Source: an uncultured Prevotella sp. | GTDB lineage: Bacteria > Bacteroidota > Bacteroidia > Bacteroidales > Bacteroidaceae | Assembly (NCBI GenBank): GCA_934281565.1 | Contig: CAKQXI010000084.1 | Coordinates: forward strand, 1 to 10,159 | DNA: 10,159 nucleotides | Direction of reading: 5' to 3' | In this document: piece after piece, positions 1 to 6,729 of the stretch | How positions within the stretch are numbered: position 1 is the stretch's first letter | Layout: the number at the start of each line of letters is the position of its first letter | Translations under genes and position numbers: made by a program | The notes under the pieces: generated by a model | Seen by the model: only the letters and a program-made list of their open reading frames with translations | What the model was told of the DNA's origin: nothing | The model's database searches: none

Positions 1-17
1 ATATAACAGTGTAATTC

Positions 18-48
18 TTGCATATTTGATAAATTCGGAGTAAATTTG
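18..48 (+). promoter_or_regulatory. candidate Bacteroidetes-type promoter for the Panacea cassette
   Basis: A TTG at 18-20 lies 20 bp upstream of TAAATTTG at 41-48, which matches the Bacteroidetes -7 consensus TAnnTTTG at every fixed position. The spacing fits the -33/-7 layout known for the primary sigma factor of this phylum. Transcription would begin in the low-to-mid 50s, leaving a short leader before ATG 82. The box covers the alternative start TTG 46, so it argues against that start. Pattern match only; no transcript data. Confidence 0.5.
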
Positions 49-81
49 CCAACAGAATACATAAATATAGCAAGAACCATT

Positions 82-624
82 ATGCGCATGATTGATTTAT
101 TTGACAAGGATGTCACCTTAAATGCCGTTCTATATATCATAGAACAGATGGGAGGTAGAGTTGATATGCACAAAATTTTCAAAACCCTTTATTTTGCTGA
201 TCAGGAACATCTTAGCAAATATGGTCGCACAATAAGTGGTGATGTGTATATAGCAATGAATTATGGTCCTGTGCCTTCAAGGACAGATGATATTTTCAAA
301 GCAGTAAGAGGAGATAGTTATTTTCCTGCTGGAGATTTAAGCAAGTACTTTCACTTTATTAATAGTTATGTTGTTACCAATGACAAAAAGGCGGATTTAG
401 ATTTTTTGTCAAGATCTGACATAGAGTGTCTTGATAATTCAATAGCAGAGTGCAAAGAGAAAAACTTTGAGGAGTTGACAAAAAAATCGCATGGTTTAGC
501 ATGGGGAAATACTGCGAGGGATCGAGTTATGTCTTATGCTGACATCCTGCGTGAAAAAGGTGATACGGAAGGATATGTGAACTATATCCAAAATAAACTC
601 GAATTAGAAAGCTCATTTTGCTAA
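82..624 (+). CDS. Panacea domain (SocA-like, DUF4065) antitoxin-type protein
   Basis: The 180-aa soluble protein carries the hallmarks of the Panacea/DUF4065 domain: K-x-x-K-x-LYFAD at about residues 31-40, an 'SGDVYIAMNYGPVPS' segment at 52-66 with the diagnostic GPVP, and a C-terminal S-H-x-x-AW at 136-141. Panacea proteins are known as antitoxins that neutralise many unrelated toxins (PanA), and SocA is a proteolytic adaptor/antitoxin in Caulobacter. The function here is inferred from family and context. The frame is open back to base 7, and a TTG at 46 with GGAG at 37-40 is an alternative start. ATG 82 (or 88) is preferred because a good -7 box covers TTG 46. The stop overlaps the next start (TAATG), a typical toxin-antitoxin arrangement. 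The gene is visibly more AT-rich than the genes to its right, suggesting acquisition. Confidence 0.85.
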   Translation: MRMIDLFDKDVTLNAVLYIIEQMGGRVDMHKIFKTLYFADQEHLSKYGRTISGDVYIAMNYGPVPSRTDDIFKAVRGDSYFPAGDLSKYFHFINSYVVTNDKKADLDFLSRSDIECLDNSIAECKEKNFEELTKKSHGLAWGNTARDRVMSYADILREKGDTEGYVNYIQNKLELESSFC

Positions 625-968
625 TGGAAATACCTAATTCTCTATTAGAACAGCAGATAGACCGTGGTACTATTCTTCATTCAACAATGTTTGAGAATAA
701 TGTGAATATACATATAGAAGATAAGCAAGAACAGCTTGATATGCAATATCCTTTACGAAAGTCTGACTATAATTTCCTCCATCATGACTCTTTTTTATCC
801 GCAACAAAAATAGAAAAGATCAAACGATCAAGATTGATCGAAACAATTAATGATGGAATTACGGAAATTATTGGTAATATAAGAAAAGAGCATATGGATG
901 AACTCTTGGAAAGAGCAAGGGAGTCTATTTTGTTCTCTAAACAACAAATAAAACAATTCCTGTATTGA
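624..968 (+). CDS. small protein paired with the Panacea gene; candidate, possibly shortened, toxin
   Basis: This 114-aa cytosolic protein has no signal peptide or membrane segment. ATG 624 overlaps the upstream stop by one base, so the two genes are probably translationally coupled; TTG 618 is possible but unnecessary. The second gene of a Panacea pair is usually the toxin, so that is the inferred role. The visible parts are an N-terminal 'RGTILHSTMFE' segment (residues 14-24), a middle 'QEQLDMQYPLRKSDY' block followed by HDSFLSATKI, and a basic C-terminal helix region with GNIRKEH and LFSKQQ. From memory of similar Bacteroidetes proteins, a hydrophobic stretch with GKFFV and FFFINS would be expected between residues 24 and 26. 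Its absence suggests an in-frame deletion of some 20-25 residues, which would probably inactivate a PemK-like fold. That recollection could not be checked here. A complete, different family is the alternative. Confidence 0.6.
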   Translation: MEIPNSLLEQQIDRGTILHSTMFENNVNIHIEDKQEQLDMQYPLRKSDYNFLHHDSFLSATKIEKIKRSRLIETINDGITEIIGNIRKEHMDELLERARESILFSKQQIKQFLY

Positions 969-997
969 TAATTTGTCCTTTATTGGTGTGTGTAGAT

Positions 998-1046
998 TAC
1001 GCATGGCAATATGAAAGGCATCATACTGTCATGCGTATGTTTTTTT
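998..1046 (+). terminator. intrinsic terminator of the Panacea cassette
   Basis: Arms 998-1014 and 1021-1037 pair over 17 positions, with one G-U wobble (1006/1029) and one A-C mismatch (1009/1026), around a 6-nt loop. Seven T residues follow at 1040-1046. The T run lies on the plus-strand side, so the hairpin serves the plus-strand cassette. The tsaE stop, read the other way, is only 8 bases beyond, and no T run follows the hairpin on that strand. Confidence 0.85.
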
Positions 1047-1053
1047 CTGCAGA

Positions 1054-1464
1054 TTAGAACTCCACGGTTCTGCTGCCATCCGCTTCTGTTGTGATAGTAA
1101 CTTTGGTAACATCTTCGGGCAACAAGTCCTCTATAAGCTCTGGCCATTCAAGGAAACAAAGGTGACCGCCATAGAAATAATCCTCATAGCCCATGTCGTA
1201 TACCTCATCAATTTTCTTGATGCGATAGAAGTCAAAGTGATAGATAGGGTCACCGTTCCCTGCGGTGTATTCGTTGACAAGTGCAAAGGTAGGGGAAGTG
1301 ATAACATCCTCTACGCCCAGCTCCTCGCAGATGGCTTTGATAAAAGTAGTTTTGCCGGCACCCATCTTGCCATAGAAAGCAAAGACCTTGCCGTCGCCCA
1401 TGTTCTCCAAGAATGTCTTGGCAGCCTCATGGATGTTTTCTAATGAGTCAATCTTGATTTTCAT
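1054..1464 (-). CDS. tsaE: tRNA t6A threonylcarbamoyladenosine synthesis ATPase TsaE
   Basis: TsaE is the P-loop ATPase that works with TsaB and TsaD to put the threonylcarbamoyl group on A37 of ANN-decoding tRNAs in the cytosol. The 136-aa length is normal for the family. Visible motifs are a Walker A GKMGAGKT at residues 32-39, the switch segment TSPTF at 56-60, the family signature H-x-D-x-YR at 76-81 (YHFDFYR), E-x-YDMGYEDYF at 87-97, and the Walker-B-like LCFLEWPE at 102-109 with E106 and W107. ATG 1464 lies inside the 3' end of the upstream permease gene, a 17-bp overlap in another frame, implying cotranscription and probably coupling. It is the last gene of the minus-strand block. Confidence 0.96.
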   Translation of the reverse strand: MKIKIDSLENIHEAAKTFLENMGDGKVFAFYGKMGAGKTTFIKAICEELGVEDVITSPTFALVNEYTAGNGDPIYHFDFYRIKKIDEVYDMGYEDYFYGGHLCFLEWPELIEDLLPEDVTKVTITTEADGSRTVEF

Positions 1465-2290
1465 ATTTATCTATTTTTTTTGTTTTGTGAGCTTGTAATG
1501 AACCTATCGCTACCTTGCATACGATGAACATCAATATACTGATGAAGATGATGGTAGCCCCAGATGGGACATTCAACATATAACTGGCGTACAACCCTAA
1601 CATACAGTCTATCCAACCTATCAGTATGCTCAATATAATCATTCGCCGATAGCTGTAAGTGAACAGGTTGGCAGTCATCTGCGGAATGGTGAGCAGACTG
1701 ATGGCAAGTACGATTCCTACCATCTTGAGCGTGGCGACAATAGTCATGGCGATGAGTGCCATCATCATGTATTCGATGGCAGTGACAGGCAAGTGTTGGG
1801 AGCGTGCAAACGTGCTGTCAAACGCAACGCTCTGGATAGGACGTAGCAGGAATGTAAAGAGCAATATGACAGCAGCAGTCAATATGCCAAGCAACCAAAG
1901 GTCACTGCTTCCAATCGTCAAGATGCTACCAAACAGGAAAGAGGGAAGATCGGGCATGAAGCCTGGTGTAAGGAAACAACAGATGATGCCAACGCTCATT
2001 CCTAATGTCCAGAACATAGCGATGGCAGAATCTTTCCTAACCTCTGTTTCCCTTGCCATCCACTGTACACCGAAAGCACTCAGGATGGCAAAGAGCATGG
2101 CGGAGAAGATAGGATTGATACCAGCATATACCCCTATGCCAATGCCACCAAAGGAAGCATGGGTGATGCCTCCACTGATGAATACCAATCGGCGGGTAAC
2201 GATGTATGTACCTATAAATCCGCACAAGATGCTTGCAAGGAAAGCACCTAACAAGGCATTCTGAAAAAATGTATATCCTAATATCTCCAC
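1448..2290 (-). CDS. zinc/manganese-type metal ABC transporter permease (ABC-3 family, ZnuB/MntB-like)
   Basis: This is a multi-spanning inner-membrane permease of about eight hydrophobic segments, 280 aa. It carries the ABC-3 signature GITHASFGGIGIG at residues 41-53, the conserved VGIVLAISLLTIPQMTANLF at 181-200, and YMLNVPSGATIIF at 227-239. The family imports Zn, Mn or Fe(II) with an ATPase and a periplasmic binding protein; neither partner is in this window. No ATG start exists: the open frame begins with GTG 2314, which overlaps the upstream gene and adds a basic MKNKKRRK tail, and GTG 2290 gives MEILGYTFFQNALL, which looks like usual family N-termini and leaves a 13-bp gap. GTG 2290 is preferred. 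The C-terminus is hydrophilic and Lys-rich. The exact metal cannot be told from the sequence. Confidence 0.92.
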   Translation of the reverse strand: MEILGYTFFQNALLGAFLASILCGFIGTYIVTRRLVFISGGITHASFGGIGIGVYAGINPIFSAMLFAILSAFGVQWMARETEVRKDSAIAMFWTLGMSVGIICCFLTPGFMPDLPSFLFGSILTIGSSDLWLLGILTAAVILLFTFLLRPIQSVAFDSTFARSQHLPVTAIEYMMMALIAMTIVATLKMVGIVLAISLLTIPQMTANLFTYSYRRMIILSILIGWIDCMLGLYASYMLNVPSGATIIFISILMFIVCKVAIGSLQAHKTKKIDKYENQD

Positions 2291-2303
2291 TTTTCTTCGT
2301 TTT

Positions 2304-2693
2304 TTATTCTTCACTTAAAAAACCGATGACTTCATCCTTGATTTGGTTGGGAAGATTGATGCCCCTGAGTATCAGGCTACGGTTCCAACCTGTGACTTCC
2401 TCAGGTTTCATCGTATAGAGTACCTCGGAGAACTGTTCTACTTCTTCATCGGTATAGTCGTCGGCAGCCCTTCCCTTGAAAACATCAAGTTCCTCATCGT
2501 CATAATACTCAATGTCCTTGGTGGCAGCTTCCATCATGCAGTCTTGCTCGCACTTGTCGTTGTCACCGTTGCAAGTGTTGCAAGACACACCTTCCTTGAG
2601 AGGCTCATCATCTTCCCCTTTATGATGGGAGACAATGCCAAAGATGGCACTAACCAGCCCGAGTGCCACGAGGGCGATAATCAAGTATAACAT
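2304..2693 (-). CDS. small membrane-anchored protein with a four-cysteine motif, unknown function
   Basis: The 129-aa product has one N-terminal hydrophobic segment (about residues 2-21), best read as a membrane anchor because no clear signal-peptidase site or lipobox follows. An acidic linker comes next, then a cysteine cluster C38-x2-C41-x6-C48-x3-C52 that could bind a metal or form disulfides. The remainder (about 58-129) is acidic and soluble and ends in helical-looking sequence with LRGINLPNQIKDEVIGFL. I do not recognise a named family with confidence. It sits between aroA and a metal-transport permease with only short gaps, so a link to metal handling is conceivable, but this rests on position and the cysteines alone. 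ATG 2693 is the only sensible start. Confidence 0.8.
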   Translation of the reverse strand: MLYLIIALVALGLVSAIFGIVSHHKGEDDEPLKEGVSCNTCNGDNDKCEQDCMMEAATKDIEYYDDEELDVFKGRAADDYTDEEVEQFSEVLYTMKPEEVTGWNRSLILRGINLPNQIKDEVIGFLSEE

Positions 2694-2752
2694 TTAATTA
2701 GAAGTTTGAAATTTATGATTAGCTTTCAAAAGGCGTTAGCCTCTATAAACTA

Positions 2753-4000
2753 TCAACTCTCACTTATAGAAAATCCCACTTTCTTGAGGTCTTCCCAGAA
2801 ATGAGGATAAGACTTGGATACCACTTCGGGGTGGTTGATTTCCAGTTGTGGATATTTGAAAGCCACTGGTGCGAAAGCCATAGCCATACGATGGTCCTCG
2901 TATGTGTCTATTGGCTCGAATGTAGGCTCACAAGTCTCTCCATCCCAGATAAGGGTGTTGTCATGCTCATCCTTGATGACATAACCTATCTTGCGAAGTT
3001 CGGTCTCAAGAGCTTCGATACGGTCGGTTTCCTTGATCCTCAAACTTGCCAGTCCTGTAAACTTAAACTTCACACCCATCATACAGCAGCAAACCACCAA
3101 TGTCTGTGCCAAGTCGGGCGAGCCAGTAAAGTCGTAATCCAGTCGAGGCAACATACAACGATGTGCTTTCAAGGTAACGGTAGTAGGCTTGCCTTCTTCG
3201 GTGGAAGCATACTCCGTCTTTACGCCTAAGAGACTGAAGATATATTTGACGACAGAGTCTCCTTGTTTAGAACCATCCATCAATCCTTTTAGCTTAATCT
3301 CGGAATCGAGGTTGGCATTGAGAGCGAGCATCTCATACCAATAAGAGGCAGCACTCCAATCATTCTCAATGAGATATTCACGGTCTTTGTATGGCTGTGG
3401 TTTGACGACAATGGTATCAATGTCACTCCATTCTGCATCGGCACCAAACTCTTGCATGGTCCATAACGTAAGGTCGATGTAAGGTCGTGAGGCTATTTCC
3501 CCAGTAAGTTTCAGTTCCAGTCCGTTCTTCAAGATAGGACCAATCATGAGAAGTGCGGAGATATATTGCGAACTGATATTGCCCACCACCTCAAGATGTC
3601 CGCCATCCAAGGGATGTCCCTTGATATGGAGTGGGGGATAACCAGCTTTATCCACATATTCAATATCGGCACCAATATATCTTAAGGCATCAACGAGTAT
3701 ACCGATAGGACGGTTTTTCATCCGCTCTGTTCCTGTGATGGTATGCTCACCGTTGGTGGCAGCAAGGAAAGCCGTCATGAAGCGCATGGCTGTACCTGCT
3801 GCCTTGATGTCGATAACAGCAGGCATCTTTTGCAATGCGTTGATGATGACTTCAGTATCGTCACAGTCACTGAGGTTGCTGGGGCGAATGTCGCCACCTG
3901 TCATGGCGTGTATCACCAAGGCACGATTGCTGATGCTCTTGGATGCAGGTAAGTCGATGGTCTCCTTGATTTGTGCAGGAGCCTTGATAGTATATTTCAT
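2753..4000 (-). CDS. aroA: 3-phosphoshikimate 1-carboxyvinyltransferase (EPSP synthase)
   Basis: The enzyme joins shikimate-3-phosphate and phosphoenolpyruvate to give EPSP, the sixth step of the shikimate pathway, in the cytosol. The 415-aa length is normal for Bacteroidetes AroA. Conserved pieces appear in order: LPASKSISNRAL at 17-28 with K21, S22 and R26; AAGTAMRF at 67-74; TGTERMKNRPIG at 89-100; SSQYISALL at 143-151; SRPYIDLT at 171-178; SPDLAQT at 294-300 with D296; LRIKETDRIEAL at 320-331; and YEDHRMAM at 367-374. Compared with the E. coli enzyme, the segment around the PEP/glyphosate site has Ala for Asn94 and Phe for Pro101, which I believe is common in this phylum. It lies 50 bp downstream of the metalloproteinase gene and 59 bp upstream of the Cys-motif gene, so cotranscription is plausible. 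No promoter of its own is obvious. Confidence 0.97.
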   Translation of the reverse strand: MKYTIKAPAQIKETIDLPASKSISNRALVIHAMTGGDIRPSNLSDCDDTEVIINALQKMPAVIDIKAAGTAMRFMTAFLAATNGEHTITGTERMKNRPIGILVDALRYIGADIEYVDKAGYPPLHIKGHPLDGGHLEVVGNISSQYISALLMIGPILKNGLELKLTGEIASRPYIDLTLWTMQEFGADAEWSDIDTIVVKPQPYKDREYLIENDWSAASYWYEMLALNANLDSEIKLKGLMDGSKQGDSVVKYIFSLLGVKTEYASTEEGKPTTVTLKAHRCMLPRLDYDFTGSPDLAQTLVVCCCMMGVKFKFTGLASLRIKETDRIEALETELRKIGYVIKDEHDNTLIWDGETCEPTFEPIDTYEDHRMAMAFAPVAFKYPQLEINHPEVVSKSYPHFWEDLKKVGFSISES

Positions 4001-4050
4001 GTTTTCAGTTTCTTTCTGTTTCCTGTTGTGTGTTCGATGAACTTTATTTC

Positions 4051-5205
4051 TTATTTAGCCAGTCTGATAGGCAAGTCGATAGGACCGTCTATGCTTTCAT
4101 CTTCCACGGCACGTGACTTCGTAGTAGAACGGTTCTTCTTAGGACCAGGCATCAGTGGACTGTAATAAAGTACTTGTCGGATGCGATCACGTTGCTGGGC
4201 AGTGAATTGATACCCCATGGTGATGGCATAGTCCATGATGTTGATGGCTTTCCATGTGTCGCCTTGGGAGTTGGAGCGAGCAAGCATGGTCTCTAAGTCA
4301 AGTTGTTCTTTCTTAGCCTTTTGTCCTTGGATATATTGGTCGATCCATTTGTTGTATGCCACACGATTGTAACTCTTGGTGTCAGTACAATAGTCTGAGT
4401 CAATGTCAGAGTCTGCGAGCTCACCGTCTTTCTCGGCAAAGTCATGGTACAAGCCTAAATAGTGACCCAACTCATGGGCGAGGGTAATATTGGCATCCAT
4501 GGAGTTGAGGGTCAAGTTCTTGCCGTCTCCAGAATAAGGATAGAAGAAACTTGACTGGTGGTAGATGTATAAGCTGTTGAGGCTTACACAGTATGCGAAC
4601 TTGAGGTTTGTCTTGGACAATGTACCCTTGCTGGATTCCGACAGTCCCTCTAAGTTGGGATAACCGTCATGTTTATAAGGCATGACACTGATGCCAAGCG
4701 TGGTAGACTGACTGTCCTTGCCTGTGGCGAATGGATACACGATGACATTGATATATTCATTGGGATCCCAGATGTATTTGGTGTTAGCCTTGGTGTTGTC
4801 GTTCATGAAAGTCTCGCAGTCAATGGGATAAGTGCCAGAATACTTGATGTATTCCACGCCCGGAGTAGATAACTTGTTGTTGTTCTCGTCCTCCAATGCA
4901 AGCTCGAAGTTGACGTGTATGTCTTCTCCTGTTCCCCATTCGTCAGTCTTGAAACGAGACTTGTATAAGTCATTTACATTCCTGATGAGTTCCGAAAAAC
5001 GACTGGTTCGTATATATTGCAAGGTATCTTTGGAATCTTGGTAGAGTACATGGAAAATGACGGGTAAGTGGTATGTGTACTCATCACCAGTAATAACGTC
5101 ATTGTCACGGTCTTGCTCTGTACTTGCGTAGAAAGCATCTTCTTTCTGGCAAGACGAGAGACCAGCGCAGAGGAATACTGCCAAAATCAATATGTAATGT
5201 TTCAT
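4051..5205 (-). CDS. secreted zinc-dependent metalloproteinase lipoprotein (metzincin type)
   Basis: The 384-aa precursor begins with a signal peptide ending in the lipobox LSSC (C19), so the mature protein should be a lipoprotein, probably surface or periplasm facing. The catalytic motif HELGHYLGLYH occupies residues 244-254 (HExxHxxGxxH: H244, E245, H248, G251, H254). The Met-turn follows at NIMDY with M324. This arrangement marks a metzincin related to the pappalysin (M43) group, and it fits the Bacteroidetes 'zinc-dependent metalloproteinase lipoprotein' family. Cysteines at 130, 206 and 273 could form a disulfide. The C-terminal tail after 350 is hydrophilic and basic, then acidic. The substrate is unknown. 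It is the first gene of the minus-strand block, and a TAATTTTG -7 box lies just upstream. Confidence 0.92.
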   Translation of the reverse strand: MKHYILILAVFLCAGLSSCQKEDAFYASTEQDRDNDVITGDEYTYHLPVIFHVLYQDSKDTLQYIRTSRFSELIRNVNDLYKSRFKTDEWGTGEDIHVNFELALEDENNNKLSTPGVEYIKYSGTYPIDCETFMNDNTKANTKYIWDPNEYINVIVYPFATGKDSQSTTLGISVMPYKHDGYPNLEGLSESSKGTLSKTNLKFAYCVSLNSLYIYHQSSFFYPYSGDGKNLTLNSMDANITLAHELGHYLGLYHDFAEKDGELADSDIDSDYCTDTKSYNRVAYNKWIDQYIQGQKAKKEQLDLETMLARSNSQGDTWKAINIMDYAITMGYQFTAQQRDRIRQVLYYSPLMPGPKKNRSTTKSRAVEDESIDGPIDLPIRLAK

Positions 5206-5235
5206 ATATGTACCTTAATTTATTGTTTTTAAGTG

Positions 5236-5243
5236 CAAAATTA
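5236..5243 (-). promoter_or_regulatory. -7 box for the metalloproteinase-led block
   Basis: On the minus strand this reads TAATTTTG followed by CA, matching TAnnTTTG at all fixed positions. It ends about 30 bases before ATG 5205. No convincing -33 TTG is seen at 19-21 bp upstream, so this rests on the -7 box alone. It shares the 108-bp divergent gap with the TonB-C gene promoter. Confidence 0.5.
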
Positions 5244-5286
5244 CAAAATTAATTAAATAAAAGGCTATAAACTCGATAAAAAGTGT

Positions 5287-5294
5287 TATCTTCG
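5287..5294 (+). promoter_or_regulatory. candidate -7 box for the TonB-C gene
   Basis: TATCTTCG followed by CA differs by one base from the favoured Bacteroidetes sequence TATCTTTGCA. It lies 19 bases before ATG 5314, so the leader would be very short. No clear -33 element is visible. It is back to back with the minus-strand box at 5236-5243. Confidence 0.4.
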
Positions 5295-5313
5295 CAAGAA
5301 AAAGAAGTTTATC

Positions 5314-6444
5314 ATGAAGAAAATATTCATTATGTTGCTTGCTTTTCAGGCAAGTATCGTTGGGATAGCCCAGAGTGTAAGTTCAAAATATTCGATAGAT
5401 TATGTCAAGGAACACCACCTATATATTCAAGGCGATGCCATGAATGTTGTCGATGTAGACATGGAGTGGCCCTCCTATTTGAATGGCTCAAGGGTAGATA
5501 CATTGCAAAACTATTTACAGCGTTCACTTTTCCAGAACGTTGCCCCACGATGGAAGCAAGCGCAACAGAAGTTCTTGGATAACTTTGGAGTGCCAGTAAA
5601 GCAACAGTTGTCTTCTGTCCCTGCCGATGATAAGTTTTGCTACGTTACTTGTCAGTTAAGGGAAGTAGGACTGTGGAAAGGTCGTTTCGCTTCTTTTCAG
5701 GCATCCGTCGATTGCCAACCCCAGAAAGACAGTCCACAGAAAGGATTTTATCGTGATACCATGTTTGCCTATGACATGATAAACAATGAGGTCTTGGAAC
5801 GTGACCAGATCTTGAGGATGAGCCGTATCACAGACAGTCCTTCTTATTCACAACGTTTCTCGGCATTGCTCCTGAGCCATTTGGAGGAACCTTTGGCAGC
5901 ACTTCCATCCAGTATCAGCCTTGGCAAGAACATAGGGGTAGGTAATGAATATCTGATAGTGCCTTTCGTAGCGTTTGGCGAGAGTACGACTGATTTCGTG
6001 AATGCGACAGCATATCTGCCAATCTCGGAATTGGGAGATTTCTTGACCAAGGATTTCCAAAAGCGTTTGGCAATGGAACCAAAGGCAGGAATAACTGATA
6101 CCACGGACATATCGGAGGATGCGAGCGACAAAATATATGATACGGTAGATAAAAAGCCTGAGTTCTCATTGCCGGGTACGACTTATACCTCTTATATATT
6201 AGACCGATTGGCAGTACCGCCATTGGTAAAGTTTGAGAATGCTTCCGCCAAGGTATTGGTAGCGTTTGTGGTGGAAAAGGACGGAAGCATCCATGAAGTA
6301 AGCATTGTGCGCCCGAGCTCTCCGTCATTGGATAGGGAAGTGGTCAACTTAGTAAGATTGATGCCTAAGTGGAAACCTGGCATATTGGATGGCAAGCCTG
6401 TGAGAACACGCCAGTTCTTGCCATTGACTATCAAGATGCAATAA
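5314..6444 (+). CDS. exported protein with DUF3298-like region and TonB C-terminal domain
   Basis: The 376-aa protein has an N-terminal signal peptide (about residues 1-19, cut near GIAQ). Residues about 45-250 look like the DUF4163/DUF3298 module found in RsiV- and PdaC-type extracytoplasmic proteins: EWPSYLNGSRVDTLQNYLQ near the start and a AYLPISELGDFLTKDFQ segment near the end. An acidic, Thr/Asp-rich linker (261-280) leads to a TonB C-terminal domain at about 288-375, with VAFVVEKDGSIHEVSIV, a PSLDREVVNLVR helix and PKWKPGILDGKPV. True TonB proteins have an inner-membrane anchor and a Pro-rich span; neither is seen here, so energy transduction is doubtful and a periplasmic binding or scaffold role is more likely. 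It is transcribed alone and divergent from the metalloproteinase block. Confidence 0.82.
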   Translation: MKKIFIMLLAFQASIVGIAQSVSSKYSIDYVKEHHLYIQGDAMNVVDVDMEWPSYLNGSRVDTLQNYLQRSLFQNVAPRWKQAQQKFLDNFGVPVKQQLSSVPADDKFCYVTCQLREVGLWKGRFASFQASVDCQPQKDSPQKGFYRDTMFAYDMINNEVLERDQILRMSRITDSPSYSQRFSALLLSHLEEPLAALPSSISLGKNIGVGNEYLIVPFVAFGESTTDFVNATAYLPISELGDFLTKDFQKRLAMEPKAGITDTTDISEDASDKIYDTVDKKPEFSLPGTTYTSYILDRLAVPPLVKFENASAKVLVAFVVEKDGSIHEVSIVRPSSPSLDREVVNLVRLMPKWKPGILDGKPVRTRQFLPLTIKMQ

Positions 6445-6532
6445 AGGGTAGGTCGTATAAAATGATGACAAACATCAAGCTGGTCCTGTAAGCGACCTTA
6501 TGATATGAGTTCTGTAAATCATGTTGGTGTTC

Positions 6533-6601
6533 TTGACAAATAGTAAGATAAGTGTAGCGTATATGGATGTTTTATAACATATCGTTTGACAAATGGTAAG
6601 A
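6533..6601 (+). repeat. pair of 16-bp direct repeats, start-to-start 53 bp
   Basis: TTGACAAATAGTAAGA (6533-6548) and TTGACAAATGGTAAGA (6586-6601) match at 15 of 16 bases. Their start-to-start distance of 53 bp is close to five helical turns, and both lie upstream of the YwqK-like gene's promoter. A weaker related TGACAAA is at 6466-6472. They could be operator half-sites or leftovers of a duplication. Confidence 0.55.
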
Positions 6602-6721
6602 AACAACCCCGTAAAACTTCGATTTTAAAAATTGTGTGCGTTTCCAATTATAAACTGAAAGAGGGTGAAAAATATATGATAAAATAGCGTTAATGATTGA
6701 ACAATTTTACGAGATTTGTAT

Positions 6722-6729
6722 TATCTTTG
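6722..6729 (+). promoter_or_regulatory. -7 box for the YwqK-like gene
   Basis: TATCTTTG followed by CAG is a full match to the Bacteroidetes -7 consensus. The nearest TTG upstream (6697-6699) is 22 bp away, slightly longer than usual. Transcription would start in the mid-6730s, giving an A-rich leader of about 30 bases before ATG 6769. Confidence 0.65.

Noticed and set aside
1659..2264. 201-codon open frame on the plus strand opposite the metal permease
   Set aside because: It is Met/Pro/Lys-rich with no domain signature and lies fully antisense to a clearly conserved permease; it is a reading-frame shadow.
5844..6434. Several minus-strand open frames of 70-137 codons under the TonB-C gene
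   Set aside because: They overlap one another in different frames and show no recognisable motif, while the plus-strand gene has a signal peptide and a conserved C-terminal domain.
6535..6540. TTGACA strings resembling a sigma-70 -35 element
   Set aside because: Bacteroidetes promoters do not use the classical -35/-10 pair, and no TATAAT is suitably placed; the strings are better explained as part of the direct repeat.
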